A stretch of 64,000 nucleotides of DNA from Sphingobium nicotianae (lineage in GTDB: Bacteria > Pseudomonadota > Alphaproteobacteria > Sphingomonadales > Sphingomonadaceae): NCBI RefSeq assembly GCF_018603885.1, contig NZ_JAHGAW010000007.1, positions 228,363-292,362 on the forward strand. The letters are read 5' to 3'. Position numbers and translations under genes: made by a program. The notes under the pieces are model-generated. The model did no database searches and had not been told where the DNA came from. It saw only the letters and a list, made by a program, of their open reading frames with translations. Below are positions 23,139 through 30,967 of this stretch, piece by piece (the first letter of the stretch is position 1; the number at the start of each line of letters is the position of its first letter).

Positions 23139-24209
23139 GTGGCCGATCGATCACATGTGACCGTGGGGGCCACGTTGTTTCAGCAGGATATTCTCAAGCT
23201 CGCCTTCGAGGTGCACCGGATCACCGAGGAGAAGATCAACGTCATCGAGACGTTGACTCGGCGCACCAAGACGCTGTCACTCAATGCGCGCATCGAGGCG
23301 TCGCGCGCCGGCCAGCAAGGCGCGGCCTTCGAAGTGGTCGCGCAGGAGATGTCCCAGTTCGCCAATGAGGTCGGCCAGCTCTCGACCGAGCTGCGGGGCG
23401 CCATTGCCTCGAACATCTCGCGGATCGAGAATGCCGGCGAGGCGATGATGCTGGATTTCCGCGGCTCTCGCTTCGCCGACCTCTCGCGCAACGTCGTAGA
23501 GATCATTGACCGCAATCTTTACGAACGCTCCTGCGACGTGCGCTGGTGGGCGACTGACAGCGCCATCGTCAATGCAGCCACGCGTGGCAGCGAGGACCCC
23601 AATCTGTTGCGCCAGGCGAGCGCACGCCTGGCGACGATCCTGCGCTCCTACACCGTCTATCTCGATCTCTGGATCGCCGATCGTAACGGCAAGATCATCT
23701 GCAACGGCCGCGGCGACCGCTATCATTCGGTGATTGGCCAGGACGTCTCGAAGGAGGAGTGGTTCCGCAAGGCGATGCGCACCGCGACCGGAGATGACTT
23801 CGCCGTTTGCGATATTGCCCGCAACTCGATCCTGCACAATTCGGCCGTCGCGACCTATTCGACCGCTATCCGCACCAATGGTGAGACTTTTGGCGAGCCC
23901 ATCGGAGCGCTCGGCATCTTCTTCGATTGGGAGCCGCAGGCTCAGGACATCGTCAAGGGCGTCGCACTCACTGACGACGAGAAGCGCACCTGCCGCGTCA
24001 TGCTCCTGAACGCCGACTTTCAGATCATCGCGTCATCCGACGATCACGGGTTCCTGACCGACAAGTTCCCGCTCAACCTGATCAACAGCGAGCGGGCCTA
24101 TTATCGCGCCGGTGATAATATGGTCTCCTATGCGCTGACGCCAGGCTATGAGACCTATACCGGCCTGGGCTGGTATGGCTGCATCGAGAGCGCGGTGCCG
24201 ACCTACTGA
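23139..24209 (+). CDS. soluble chemoreceptor-like protein: N-terminal MCP hairpin, C-terminal Cache domain
   Basis: The 356-residue protein has no membrane span or signal peptide. Residues about 20-85 are a coiled coil whose core TKTLSLNARIEASRAGQQGAAFEVVAQEM is the tip motif of methyl-accepting chemotaxis proteins. Residues about 120-350 look like a Cache/PAS-type sensor (YLDLWIADRNGKIICNGRG; ALGIFFDWEPQAQDIV). The order is the reverse of normal chemoreceptors, and the signalling hairpin is very short. The start is GTG at 23139, or an inner GTG at 23157. The domain calls are good; the signalling partner is unknown. Confidence 0.75.
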   Translation: MADRSHVTVGATLFQQDILKLAFEVHRITEEKINVIETLTRRTKTLSLNARIEASRAGQQGAAFEVVAQEMSQFANEVGQLSTELRGAIASNISRIENAGEAMMLDFRGSRFADLSRNVVEIIDRNLYERSCDVRWWATDSAIVNAATRGSEDPNLLRQASARLATILRSYTVYLDLWIADRNGKIICNGRGDRYHSVIGQDVSKEEWFRKAMRTATGDDFAVCDIARNSILHNSAVATYSTAIRTNGETFGEPIGALGIFFDWEPQAQDIVKGVALTDDEKRTCRVMLLNADFQIIASSDDHGFLTDKFPLNLINSERAYYRAGDNMVSYALTPGYETYTGLGWYGCIESAVPTY

Positions 24210-24210
24210 G

Positions 24211-25605
24211 TCACGCGGCGTCGCCCGCCATCGTTCCATGCTTCGCTGTCTCGCGCATACGCCAGTAAACGATCAACGAGAGCGCGCACATGCCGCTGAC
24301 ATAATAGAAGAACCAGGACTCGCGGCCGACTTCGACGAGCCACAGCGCGATATATTCGGCAGTGCCACCGAACAGCGCGTTGGCGATCGCGTAGGGCAGC
24401 GCCACGCCCAGTGCGCGGATGTGGGGCGGGAAGAGCTCGGCCTTCACGATGGCGTTGATCGAAGTATAGCCCGAGACGATCAGCAGGCCCGCGAGCACCA
24501 GCAGGAAAGCCGCGCCTTCACCGCCCGCCGAGCGGATCGCCGTGAAGAGCGGCACCGTCAGCAAGGTGCCGCCGACGCCGAAGCCGATGAGCAGCGGCCG
24601 CCGGCCGATGCGGTCGGACAGCATGCCGAACAACGGCTGCAGGATCATGAACAGGGCCAGTGCGGCGGTCATGATCACCGTTGCTTGCGGGCGGGTAAAG
24701 TCGGCCGAATTGACCAGATATTTCTGCATATAGGTCGTATAGGCGTAGAAGGAGAGCGTGCCCCCGGCGGTCAGCGCGATCACCAGGAGCGCCTCGCCCG
24801 GGTGCTCGCGGAACAGGGCTAGTCCGCTGGAGCGCTTGCCGCTCGCCTTAGCGGCGGCAAAGTCCGCGGTTTCCTCGATCTTGCGGCGCAGGACGAATAC
24901 GCCGAAAGCCAGCATTGAGCCAATGATGAAGGGAACCCGCCAGCCCCATTGCTCCATCGCCGCTTCGCTCGCCAGCGCCTGCAGGCTCAATTGCACGGCA
25001 AGCGCAGCGAGTTGGCCCCCGATGAGAGTGACATATTGCCAGCTCGAGATCAGTCCGCGCCGGTTTTTGCCGGCCATTTCGGCGAGATATGTTGCGCTCG
25101 CGCCATATTCGCCACCCACGCTCAACCCCTGGAGCAGGCGTGCGATCAGCAGCAAGAGCGGCGCGTAGATACCGATCGTCTCTGCCGTCGGCATCAGGCC
25201 GATGAGCAGCGAACCGCCTCCCATCAGGCCGACGGAAAGGGCAAGCCCCGCCTTGCGACCCCGACGATCCGCGTAAATGCCCATCAGCCAGGCGCCGATC
25301 GGCCGGACGAGGAACCCGACCGCGAAGATCGCGGCGGTGCTGAGCAACTGCGCCGTCTGATCGCCTTCCGGAAAGAAGCGGCCTGCGAAATAGACCGAAA
25401 AGGCTGAATAGACATACCAGTCATACCATTCGACGAAGTTGCCGAGCGAGCCGCCGATAATCGAGCGCAGGGCTTTGCGGCGCGTGGGATGTTGTGCTGT
25501 GTCCGTCACGATCGGGTCCGTCTGCTTTTCCTGGGGGCGGTTCCCTTCTGGAGACGGAAAACGGGACTTGTCGAGTCGCAAAACTCTTTCTTCGCTATCG
25601 ATCAT
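24211..25605 (-). CDS. MHS-family MFS metabolite:proton symporter
   Basis: The 464-residue frame shows twelve membrane spans and the metabolite:H+ symporter signatures: SLGNFVEWYDWYVYSAFSVYF at the first helix, DRRGRKAGL in loop 2-3 and GLSVGGEYGASATYLAEM in helix 5. The nearest named relatives are KgtP/ProP-type carriers of dicarboxylates or compatible solutes; substrate cannot be read. A GTG at 25509 would remove 32 N-terminal residues and looks a more natural start. It ends one base from the Cache gene, convergent. Confidence 0.85.
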   Translation of the reverse strand: MIDSEERVLRLDKSRFPSPEGNRPQEKQTDPIVTDTAQHPTRRKALRSIIGGSLGNFVEWYDWYVYSAFSVYFAGRFFPEGDQTAQLLSTAAIFAVGFLVRPIGAWLMGIYADRRGRKAGLALSVGLMGGGSLLIGLMPTAETIGIYAPLLLLIARLLQGLSVGGEYGASATYLAEMAGKNRRGLISSWQYVTLIGGQLAALAVQLSLQALASEAAMEQWGWRVPFIIGSMLAFGVFVLRRKIEETADFAAAKASGKRSSGLALFREHPGEALLVIALTAGGTLSFYAYTTYMQKYLVNSADFTRPQATVIMTAALALFMILQPLFGMLSDRIGRRPLLIGFGVGGTLLTVPLFTAIRSAGGEGAAFLLVLAGLLIVSGYTSINAIVKAELFPPHIRALGVALPYAIANALFGGTAEYIALWLVEVGRESWFFYYVSGMCALSLIVYWRMRETAKHGTMAGDAA

Positions 25606-25642
25606 GCATTAGCACTGTCGATCCGGGAGAGAGGAGGGAGGC

Positions 25643-26452
25643 ATGGCGCTATCGGGCGATCGCGACGCGGTCCTGATCAACTATGTCGCGCGGGGCAACG
25701 ACCGTCCGCGTTACTACGCGAACGATCATAGCAAGGACACCGTGGCGATCGAGTCCCATTCCATGTCGGCGCGGGATGGCCGGGAGCAGGCGCTTGACCT
25801 CGACACATCGGGCTTTCAACTCGTCAAGCACGAGACCGCCGTCAGCGATTTTACCGACAAGGCCAGCGCGCCGCTGTACGCCAGGGAGATCGAGGCGCTC
25901 ATTCTGAAACTGACCGGGGCAGATCGTGTGCTGGTCAACGGTGCACCGATCCTGCGCTTCTCCGAGCGCTCCGGCAAGGCCGGATCGAGCGACAACAGCC
26001 ATCCCGCACGTTTTGCCCATGTCGACGTTAGCGACGAGACCGGAAAGGGTTTTTCGCAGCAGCGTTTGCCCGAGGGGCAGGAGACATTCTCTCGCGCCGC
26101 GCATTACAATGTCTGGCGCGTCGTATCGGCGGCGCCGCAGGACGTTCCGCTCGCCCTGTGCGACGCGCGCAGCCTCAGCGGGCGCGAGATGATCCTGGCG
26201 GACGCGATCTTCGACAGTCCGGCCGGTGACTGGAGCTTCGAGGGCTATGTCGTCGCGCATGATCCGGCGCACCGCTGGGTCTGGTTTCCGGACATGACGC
26301 GCGACGAAGCGATTGTCTTCAAAACGCATGACAGCGCGCCGGGCGTAGCCCATTGCGTACCCCACGTCGCCTTCGACGATCCCGATGTGGGCGACGACGC
26401 GCCGCCCCGCGTCAGCGTGGAGATACGCGCCATCGCTTATTGGTGGAAATGA
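25643..26452 (+). CDS. CmcJ/NvfI-family oxidoreductase
   Basis: The 269-residue protein matches the CmcJ/NvfI family, non-heme iron, 2-oxoglutarate-type enzymes best known from beta-lactam (cephamycin) and fungal meroterpenoid pathways. Family stretches are AHYNVWRVVSAAPQDVPLALCD, HRWVWFPDMTRDEAIVFKTHDS and VPHVAFDDPDVGDDAPPRVSVEIRAIAYW at the C-terminus. It sits alone with no biosynthetic genes around, so it is probably a catabolic or orphan member. It is divergent from the MHS transporter, which might carry its substrate; that link is inference. Confidence 0.75.
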   Translation: MALSGDRDAVLINYVARGNDRPRYYANDHSKDTVAIESHSMSARDGREQALDLDTSGFQLVKHETAVSDFTDKASAPLYAREIEALILKLTGADRVLVNGAPILRFSERSGKAGSSDNSHPARFAHVDVSDETGKGFSQQRLPEGQETFSRAAHYNVWRVVSAAPQDVPLALCDARSLSGREMILADAIFDSPAGDWSFEGYVVAHDPAHRWVWFPDMTRDEAIVFKTHDSAPGVAHCVPHVAFDDPDVGDDAPPRVSVEIRAIAYWWK

Positions 26453-26571
26453 CGTTATGGAGCGGCCGACAGCGCTCGAAAATGGTGCCGAAATTCGCCG
26501 TTTTCCGATCGTGCGATCATCAGCTTTTAACCTCCGTATGCTATGCGGACGGCCCCTAGCGAAGAGTTGAC

Positions 26572-27492
26572 ATGGCGACCGACGCATCTCTTATTAAGCA
26601 AAAGACCTTTCCTCAGACGGTGATTGCCTGGCTGTCGGCCAATCCACTCCTCGTCGCCGGAATTCTCTCGGTGATGATCCCCACCATGATCGTCGTCGCC
26701 AACGAGAGCTGGTCGACCGAACAGGGCGCGCACGGGCCGATCGTGCTCGCCACCGGCCTGTGGCTGCTGGGCCGCGAATGGGTGAGGGCGCGCCCTTTCT
26801 TCAAACCGGCGCCCGGCATCCTGGTCGCGGCTGCGTTCGTGCCGCTGCTCTTCCTTTATTTCGTGTCGCGCGTCAGCCATATCGTCGAGACCGAGAGCTT
26901 CCTCATGTACGGTCTGGTGGTCGCGACGCTGTTCAGCTTCATCGGCTGGCGGGCGCTCAAGAGCATGTGGTTTCCGCTCATCTATCTGCTGTTCGTGCTA
27001 CCGCCGCCCGAGACGCTGGTGGCGATGGTCACCAACCCGCTGAAGATCTATCTGTCGCAGGGGGCAGTCCATCTGCTCTACATCCTCGGCTATCCCGTCG
27101 CGGCGGCCGGCGTGACGATCCAGGTCGGCCAGTATCAGCTGCTGGTAGCGGATGCGTGCGCGGGCCTCAATTCGCTGATCTCGCTGTCGGCGATCTCGCT
27201 TTTCTATGTCTATCTGCGCCATCATGCCAATGTGCGCTATGCGCTGCTGATGTTCCTCATGGTCGTTCCAGTGGCGGCGTTCGCCAACTTCGTGCGCATC
27301 CTGCTGCTCGTGCTCCTGACCTATCATGGCGGCGAGGCGGCGGCGCAGGGGTTCCTGCATGACTTTGCCGGCATGACCATGTTCCTGACCGCGTTGGTCA
27401 CGATCTTCGCGATCGATCATCTGATCGGCATGATCTGGCCGGCTCTCAAGCGGAAGAAGGCACCGGCGGGCGACACGGCCACAACCGCATAA
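26572..27492 (+). CDS. xrtV: exosortase V
   Basis: The 306-residue membrane protein has about eight spans and the exosortase catalytic triad: Cys196 in ADACAGLNSLI, Arg242 in NFVRILLL and His263 in HDFAG. Exosortases cut and process proteins bearing a C-terminal PEP-CTERM signal, generally linked to extracellular polysaccharide. The pairing with an EpsI-type gene and the sphingomonad background suggest the V type. The EpsI gene is convergent, 108 bases downstream. A likely substrate is encoded at 58093-59526. No polysaccharide synthesis cluster is in the window. Confidence 0.88.
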   Translation: MATDASLIKQKTFPQTVIAWLSANPLLVAGILSVMIPTMIVVANESWSTEQGAHGPIVLATGLWLLGREWVRARPFFKPAPGILVAAAFVPLLFLYFVSRVSHIVETESFLMYGLVVATLFSFIGWRALKSMWFPLIYLLFVLPPPETLVAMVTNPLKIYLSQGAVHLLYILGYPVAAAGVTIQVGQYQLLVADACAGLNSLISLSAISLFYVYLRHHANVRYALLMFLMVVPVAAFANFVRILLLVLLTYHGGEAAAQGFLHDFAGMTMFLTALVTIFAIDHLIGMIWPALKRKKAPAGDTATTA

Positions 27493-27600
27493 CGGTCCGA
27501 TCGCAGCCGGTCGCCCTTTCCCGGGTGTCGGCCGGATCGCCCAGCAATCAGCAGTCATACCGGCCGGCCGTTCGCGAACGGACCTCCGAGCGGCGGACGG

Positions 27601-28341
27601 TCAGACCTTGTCGGTGCCGATCATCAGGCGGTGCGTTTCCGGCCCGGTGTGATGCAGCATATCCTTGATGAAGCTGGTCATCTGCGCCGTAGCGTCATTC
27701 ATGTCCGGATTGATCACGGACATGCGCAGGAGCAGGCCGTCGGCGAGATACCCCTCCAGATTGGCCTTGGTCATGGACAGGCGCTGCGCGGCCCAACTCT
27801 GCGGCATCTCGTCGCCGATGCGCGTCCAGTATACGATATTCTCGTAGCGCGATCCCTGCGACGCCCGCACGGCCCGCGCGGCGACGACCTCGTTCGGCCC
27901 GATCGGAATGTCATAGGGCTTGCTGACGTCGATCGAGAAGCCCGACGCATAGTAACAAATTTCCGGCCGATGGAGCTGGACGTTGTTGAGCTGCACGCTG
28001 TTATAGGCGGCGAGGAACATGATGGCCGTGCCGCCGCTGTTCACATAGGTGCGCGTCAGGATGTGCTGGTAGAGCTTGTTCGCCAGCTCGCTTTCCGGCG
28101 GGAGCACCAGCTCGCTGACCGGCGCGGTGCGCCAGTCACCGAAGCTCTTGGGGAAAAGCGCCTCGAACTTCTTGTCAGACAGGCTGGGGTAGCGTGGCTT
28201 GGGCGTCCGCGCGAGAGCAAGACCGCTCACCGCCAGCAAGGCGCCGCCCATCAGCAGATGGCGTCGCGTTAGCCGGGCCGGCGTGACGTTTGCGTCTTCG
28301 GCGCCATCGGGCTCCGGGATGATTTTGCCTTCAACCGACAC
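27601..28341 (-). CDS. epsI: exosortase-associated protein EpsI, V-type
   Basis: The 246-residue protein has a twin-arginine-like leader (LTRRHLLMGGALLAVSGLALA) and the EpsI/methanolan-type domain: an N-terminal ALFPKSFGDWR, the conserved VQLHRPEICYYASGFSI around the central Cys, and VVYWTRIGDEMP-type strand IVYWTRIG. In most exosortase loci EpsI is fused to or follows the exosortase; here it is separate and convergent. It probably assists exosortase-dependent export or surface assembly. Confidence 0.85.
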   Translation of the reverse strand: MSVEGKIIPEPDGAEDANVTPARLTRRHLLMGGALLAVSGLALARTPKPRYPSLSDKKFEALFPKSFGDWRTAPVSELVLPPESELANKLYQHILTRTYVNSGGTAIMFLAAYNSVQLNNVQLHRPEICYYASGFSIDVSKPYDIPIGPNEVVAARAVRASQGSRYENIVYWTRIGDEMPQSWAAQRLSMTKANLEGYLADGLLLRMSVINPDMNDATAQMTSFIKDMLHHTGPETHRLMIGTDKV

Positions 28342-28473
28342 GGCCGCCTCTTTCTTCGATGCGATGCGGAATTACCAGCAAATCGCGGACTGGAAAACTG
28401 CCAATGTAGGTAGCGCGGATTCCCTGCCAAGCTGTTAGCGTCCGGCGATGGGACAGGCCGGAGGGGCGGGCGG

Positions 28474-29763
28474 TCATGGCGCCACCAGAGCCTGATAGAC
28501 GAGCGGCCGCACGAGATAGGATCCGTCATAACCGGGTGGGCCGGCTCGCTCGAAATTCTGGACCATGCCGACGAAGGCGACCCGATTGGCGGGGTCCGCC
28601 CAGAACCAGGTGCCTGCTGCACCCTCCCAGCTGATCGTGCCCTTGCCTTCGATGCGACCGGCGAGCGGCGGATCGTTCACGGTCATGACGCCCATGCCCC
28701 AGCCGAGGCCCTTACCGAACTGGGGATAGGGATTGCCTCTGGCGATCACCTCGTCGGGCACGACGTTCGCCTGCATGACCGCGATGGTGGCAGGCACGAG
28801 AAGGCGCTCGCCATCCAGCTCGCCGCCATTGGCCAGCATCGCGGCAAAGCGCGCGCAGTCGTCGAGCGTCGAGACCAGGCCGGCGCCGCCGGATTCGAGT
28901 GCGGGCGGGGTGCGATAATCCGAGCCGAACAGGCCGCCCGAGAATTTGCTGCCCGCGACCAGGGCACCCGTCTCGTCATGATAATAGAGCGAGGCGAAGC
29001 GGTGATATTGATCGGCGGGAATGTGGAAGCCGGTATCGACCATCTTGAGCGGCGCAAAGATGCGGGTGCGCAGAAATTCGCCGAGCCTGAGCCCCGACCA
29101 TTGCTCGATGAGATAGCCCTGTATGTCGACCGCGATGCTGTACTGCCAGGCAGTGCCCGGCTGATAGTGCAAGGGGAGGTTGGCGAGGCGATCGATCATG
29201 GTCGCGAGGTCCGGTGCGCCGAGCGGGTCGGCGGCGGCATAGAGCTTGTCGACCGGACCAGGGCCGAACCCGTAGCCGAACCCCGCCATATGGGCCATGA
29301 GTTGGCGCATCGTCGGTGGGCTGTGCAACGGCTCGAGGATGATCTCGCCGTTCAGATCGATATCGGCCGCGACCTTGAGGTCGGTGAAGGCCGGGATATG
29401 CTTCGCGATCGGATCGTCGAGCGCCCACTTGCCTTCCTCGAACAGCATCATCATCGCGACGGCGGTGATCACCTTGGTCATCGAGAAGATGCGGAAGATG
29501 GTGTCGCGTTGCATCGGCTGGCCGGGCGCGGCATCACCGAGGGTCTTGCAGTCGACCACCTTGCCATTGCGGGCGAGCAGATAGGCCATGCCGCCAACCT
29601 CCTGCCGATCCACGGCCGCGGCGAGGGCGGCATCGAGCCTGGCGAGGCGGACGGCGGAGAAGCCCTGCGATTCGGGTGTCGCGGCAGGGAGGAGCGTGGC
29701 TCGCGGGGCCATTTCGGACGGTTCCAGGACCGTCAGATCATCATTCCGCCTGATATCGCTCAT
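28474..29763 (-). CDS. serine hydrolase, beta-lactamase (class C/esterase) family
   Basis: The 429-residue protein has the Ser-x-x-Lys motif SMTK (Ser94, Lys97) inside FRIFSMTKVITAVAMMMLFEEGK, a Tyr motif near WQYSIAVDIQGYLIEQ, and a C-terminal strand GTISWEGAAGTWFWADP carrying the third motif region. This fits EstB-like esterases and penicillin-binding-protein-like hydrolases; substrate is unknown. No signal peptide is evident, so it is probably cytoplasmic. It is followed leftward by EpsI after 132 bases. Confidence 0.88.
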   Translation of the reverse strand: MSDIRRNDDLTVLEPSEMAPRATLLPAATPESQGFSAVRLARLDAALAAAVDRQEVGGMAYLLARNGKVVDCKTLGDAAPGQPMQRDTIFRIFSMTKVITAVAMMMLFEEGKWALDDPIAKHIPAFTDLKVAADIDLNGEIILEPLHSPPTMRQLMAHMAGFGYGFGPGPVDKLYAAADPLGAPDLATMIDRLANLPLHYQPGTAWQYSIAVDIQGYLIEQWSGLRLGEFLRTRIFAPLKMVDTGFHIPADQYHRFASLYYHDETGALVAGSKFSGGLFGSDYRTPPALESGGAGLVSTLDDCARFAAMLANGGELDGERLLVPATIAVMQANVVPDEVIARGNPYPQFGKGLGWGMGVMTVNDPPLAGRIEGKGTISWEGAAGTWFWADPANRVAFVGMVQNFERAGPPGYDGSYLVRPLVYQALVAP

Positions 29764-30025
29764 ATGCCTCTCCGATAGGGCCCATGCTGACCTATTTGCG
29801 TACTGAATGGGTAAAAGTTGACTTTGTCAAGTGACGGGCAAGTTCATGAAAAACAGCGTTCTTTTGCAAGAGCGCGTGGCGGAACTTCATCAACATCGCA
29901 CATATGATCGATATGACGAGCGAAAGTTTCAGGTTATCAACGACTTGCATGAGATGATCTTAGCGTATCGGTGGTGATGTAGGACAGGGACTGGCTCGCG
30001 GGCGCAGGCACCGAAGGCTTTCGCT

Positions 30026-30679
30026 TCAGGACTTGGCGGCGATCTCGCGCAGGGCCTGCTCGAACACCGCAGCGGGCTGGCCGCCCGAGATGAGATAGGT
30101 GTCGTTGATGACGATCGCGGGGACGGAACGGATGCCGCGCGACTGCCAGAGCCGCTCGGCGTTGCGCACCTCATCGGCATAGCGGCCGGAAGCAAGGACG
30201 TCTGTCGCCTCGGCGCGATCGAGCCCTGCCTGTTCCGCGACGTCGGCGAGGACGGCGGGGTCGCCAATGTCGCGATTGTCAGTGAAATTGGCCGCGAACA
30301 GGGCTTTCTTCAGGGCGCGCTGGTGCCCGGTGAGGCCGGCCCAGTGCAGCAGGCGGTGCGCATCGAACGTGTTGTAGAGGCGGCTGTCGCCGGTCATCGC
30401 CATGTCGAAGCCGACCTCGCGTGCGCGGGCTATCAGGCCCTGCCGGCTCGCGGCGGATTGCTCGGCGCTGCTGCCATATTTCTCGCCGAGATGCTCGACG
30501 ACATTCTGGCCCCCGGCCGGCATGTCCGGATTGAGCTCGAACGGCTGGAAGCGCAGATCGGCATCGATGGCGTCCTGCGCGCTGACCAGCGCCTGCTCGA
30601 GCCCGCCCAGGCCGATGGCGCACCACGGGCAGGCGATGTCCGAGACGAAATCGATCTTCATGGGCTTGGGCATGGGCAT
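30026..30679 (-). CDS. DsbA-family oxidoreductase, FrnE-like
   Basis: The protein of about 217 residues has the CPWC active site in FVSDIACPWCAIGLGGLEQAL, the helical insert of DsbA proteins, and the cis-Pro loop RSVPAIVINDTYLISGG. This matches cytoplasmic FrnE/2-hydroxychromene isomerase-like DsbA members, which lack a signal peptide. The start is uncertain: ATG at 30679, or at 30661 giving MKIDFVSD; no clear ribosome binding site distinguishes them. The 263 bases between this gene and the serine hydrolase gene hold nothing recognisable. Confidence 0.85.
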   Translation of the reverse strand: MPMPKPMKIDFVSDIACPWCAIGLGGLEQALVSAQDAIDADLRFQPFELNPDMPAGGQNVVEHLGEKYGSSAEQSAASRQGLIARAREVGFDMAMTGDSRLYNTFDAHRLLHWAGLTGHQRALKKALFAANFTDNRDIGDPAVLADVAEQAGLDRAEATDVLASGRYADEVRNAERLWQSRGIRSVPAIVINDTYLISGGQPAAVFEQALREIAAKS

Positions 30680-30902
30680 CTCGCAACGGGAGGGTGGGCG
30701 ATCGGGCGACATCCTATCGCCGGGATGAGGTTGCGCCAATGGTTCGGGACGATGGAAGGAATGGCGGTTCCGTTCCGCCTCATGCCGTCGTGCCAAGCTC
30801 GTGAAGTCGCATCAAGTCAGGGGCTTGCGGGATGGCTCGGGCCGGCCCGCGCCGACACTGTTGCGGGCGCGACACAGGGCGGGCGGTTCCGGAAAAAGTA
30901 GA

Positions 30903-30930
30903 TTGAAACCTAATCTGTTTTTGGTAGATA
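30903..30930 (+). promoter_or_regulatory. candidate promoter of the TonB receptor gene
   Basis: TTGAAA at 30903-30908 and TAGATA at 30925-30930 are 16 bases apart, about 40 bases before the receptor ATG. Overlapping palindromes (AGATT...AATCT; GGTAGATACC) cover both boxes and suggest an operator. The stretch from 30680 to here shows no gene. Confidence 0.4.
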
Positions 30931-30967
30931 CCTACCTACCTAAGAACAAACCACCGGGAGAGAGCGA

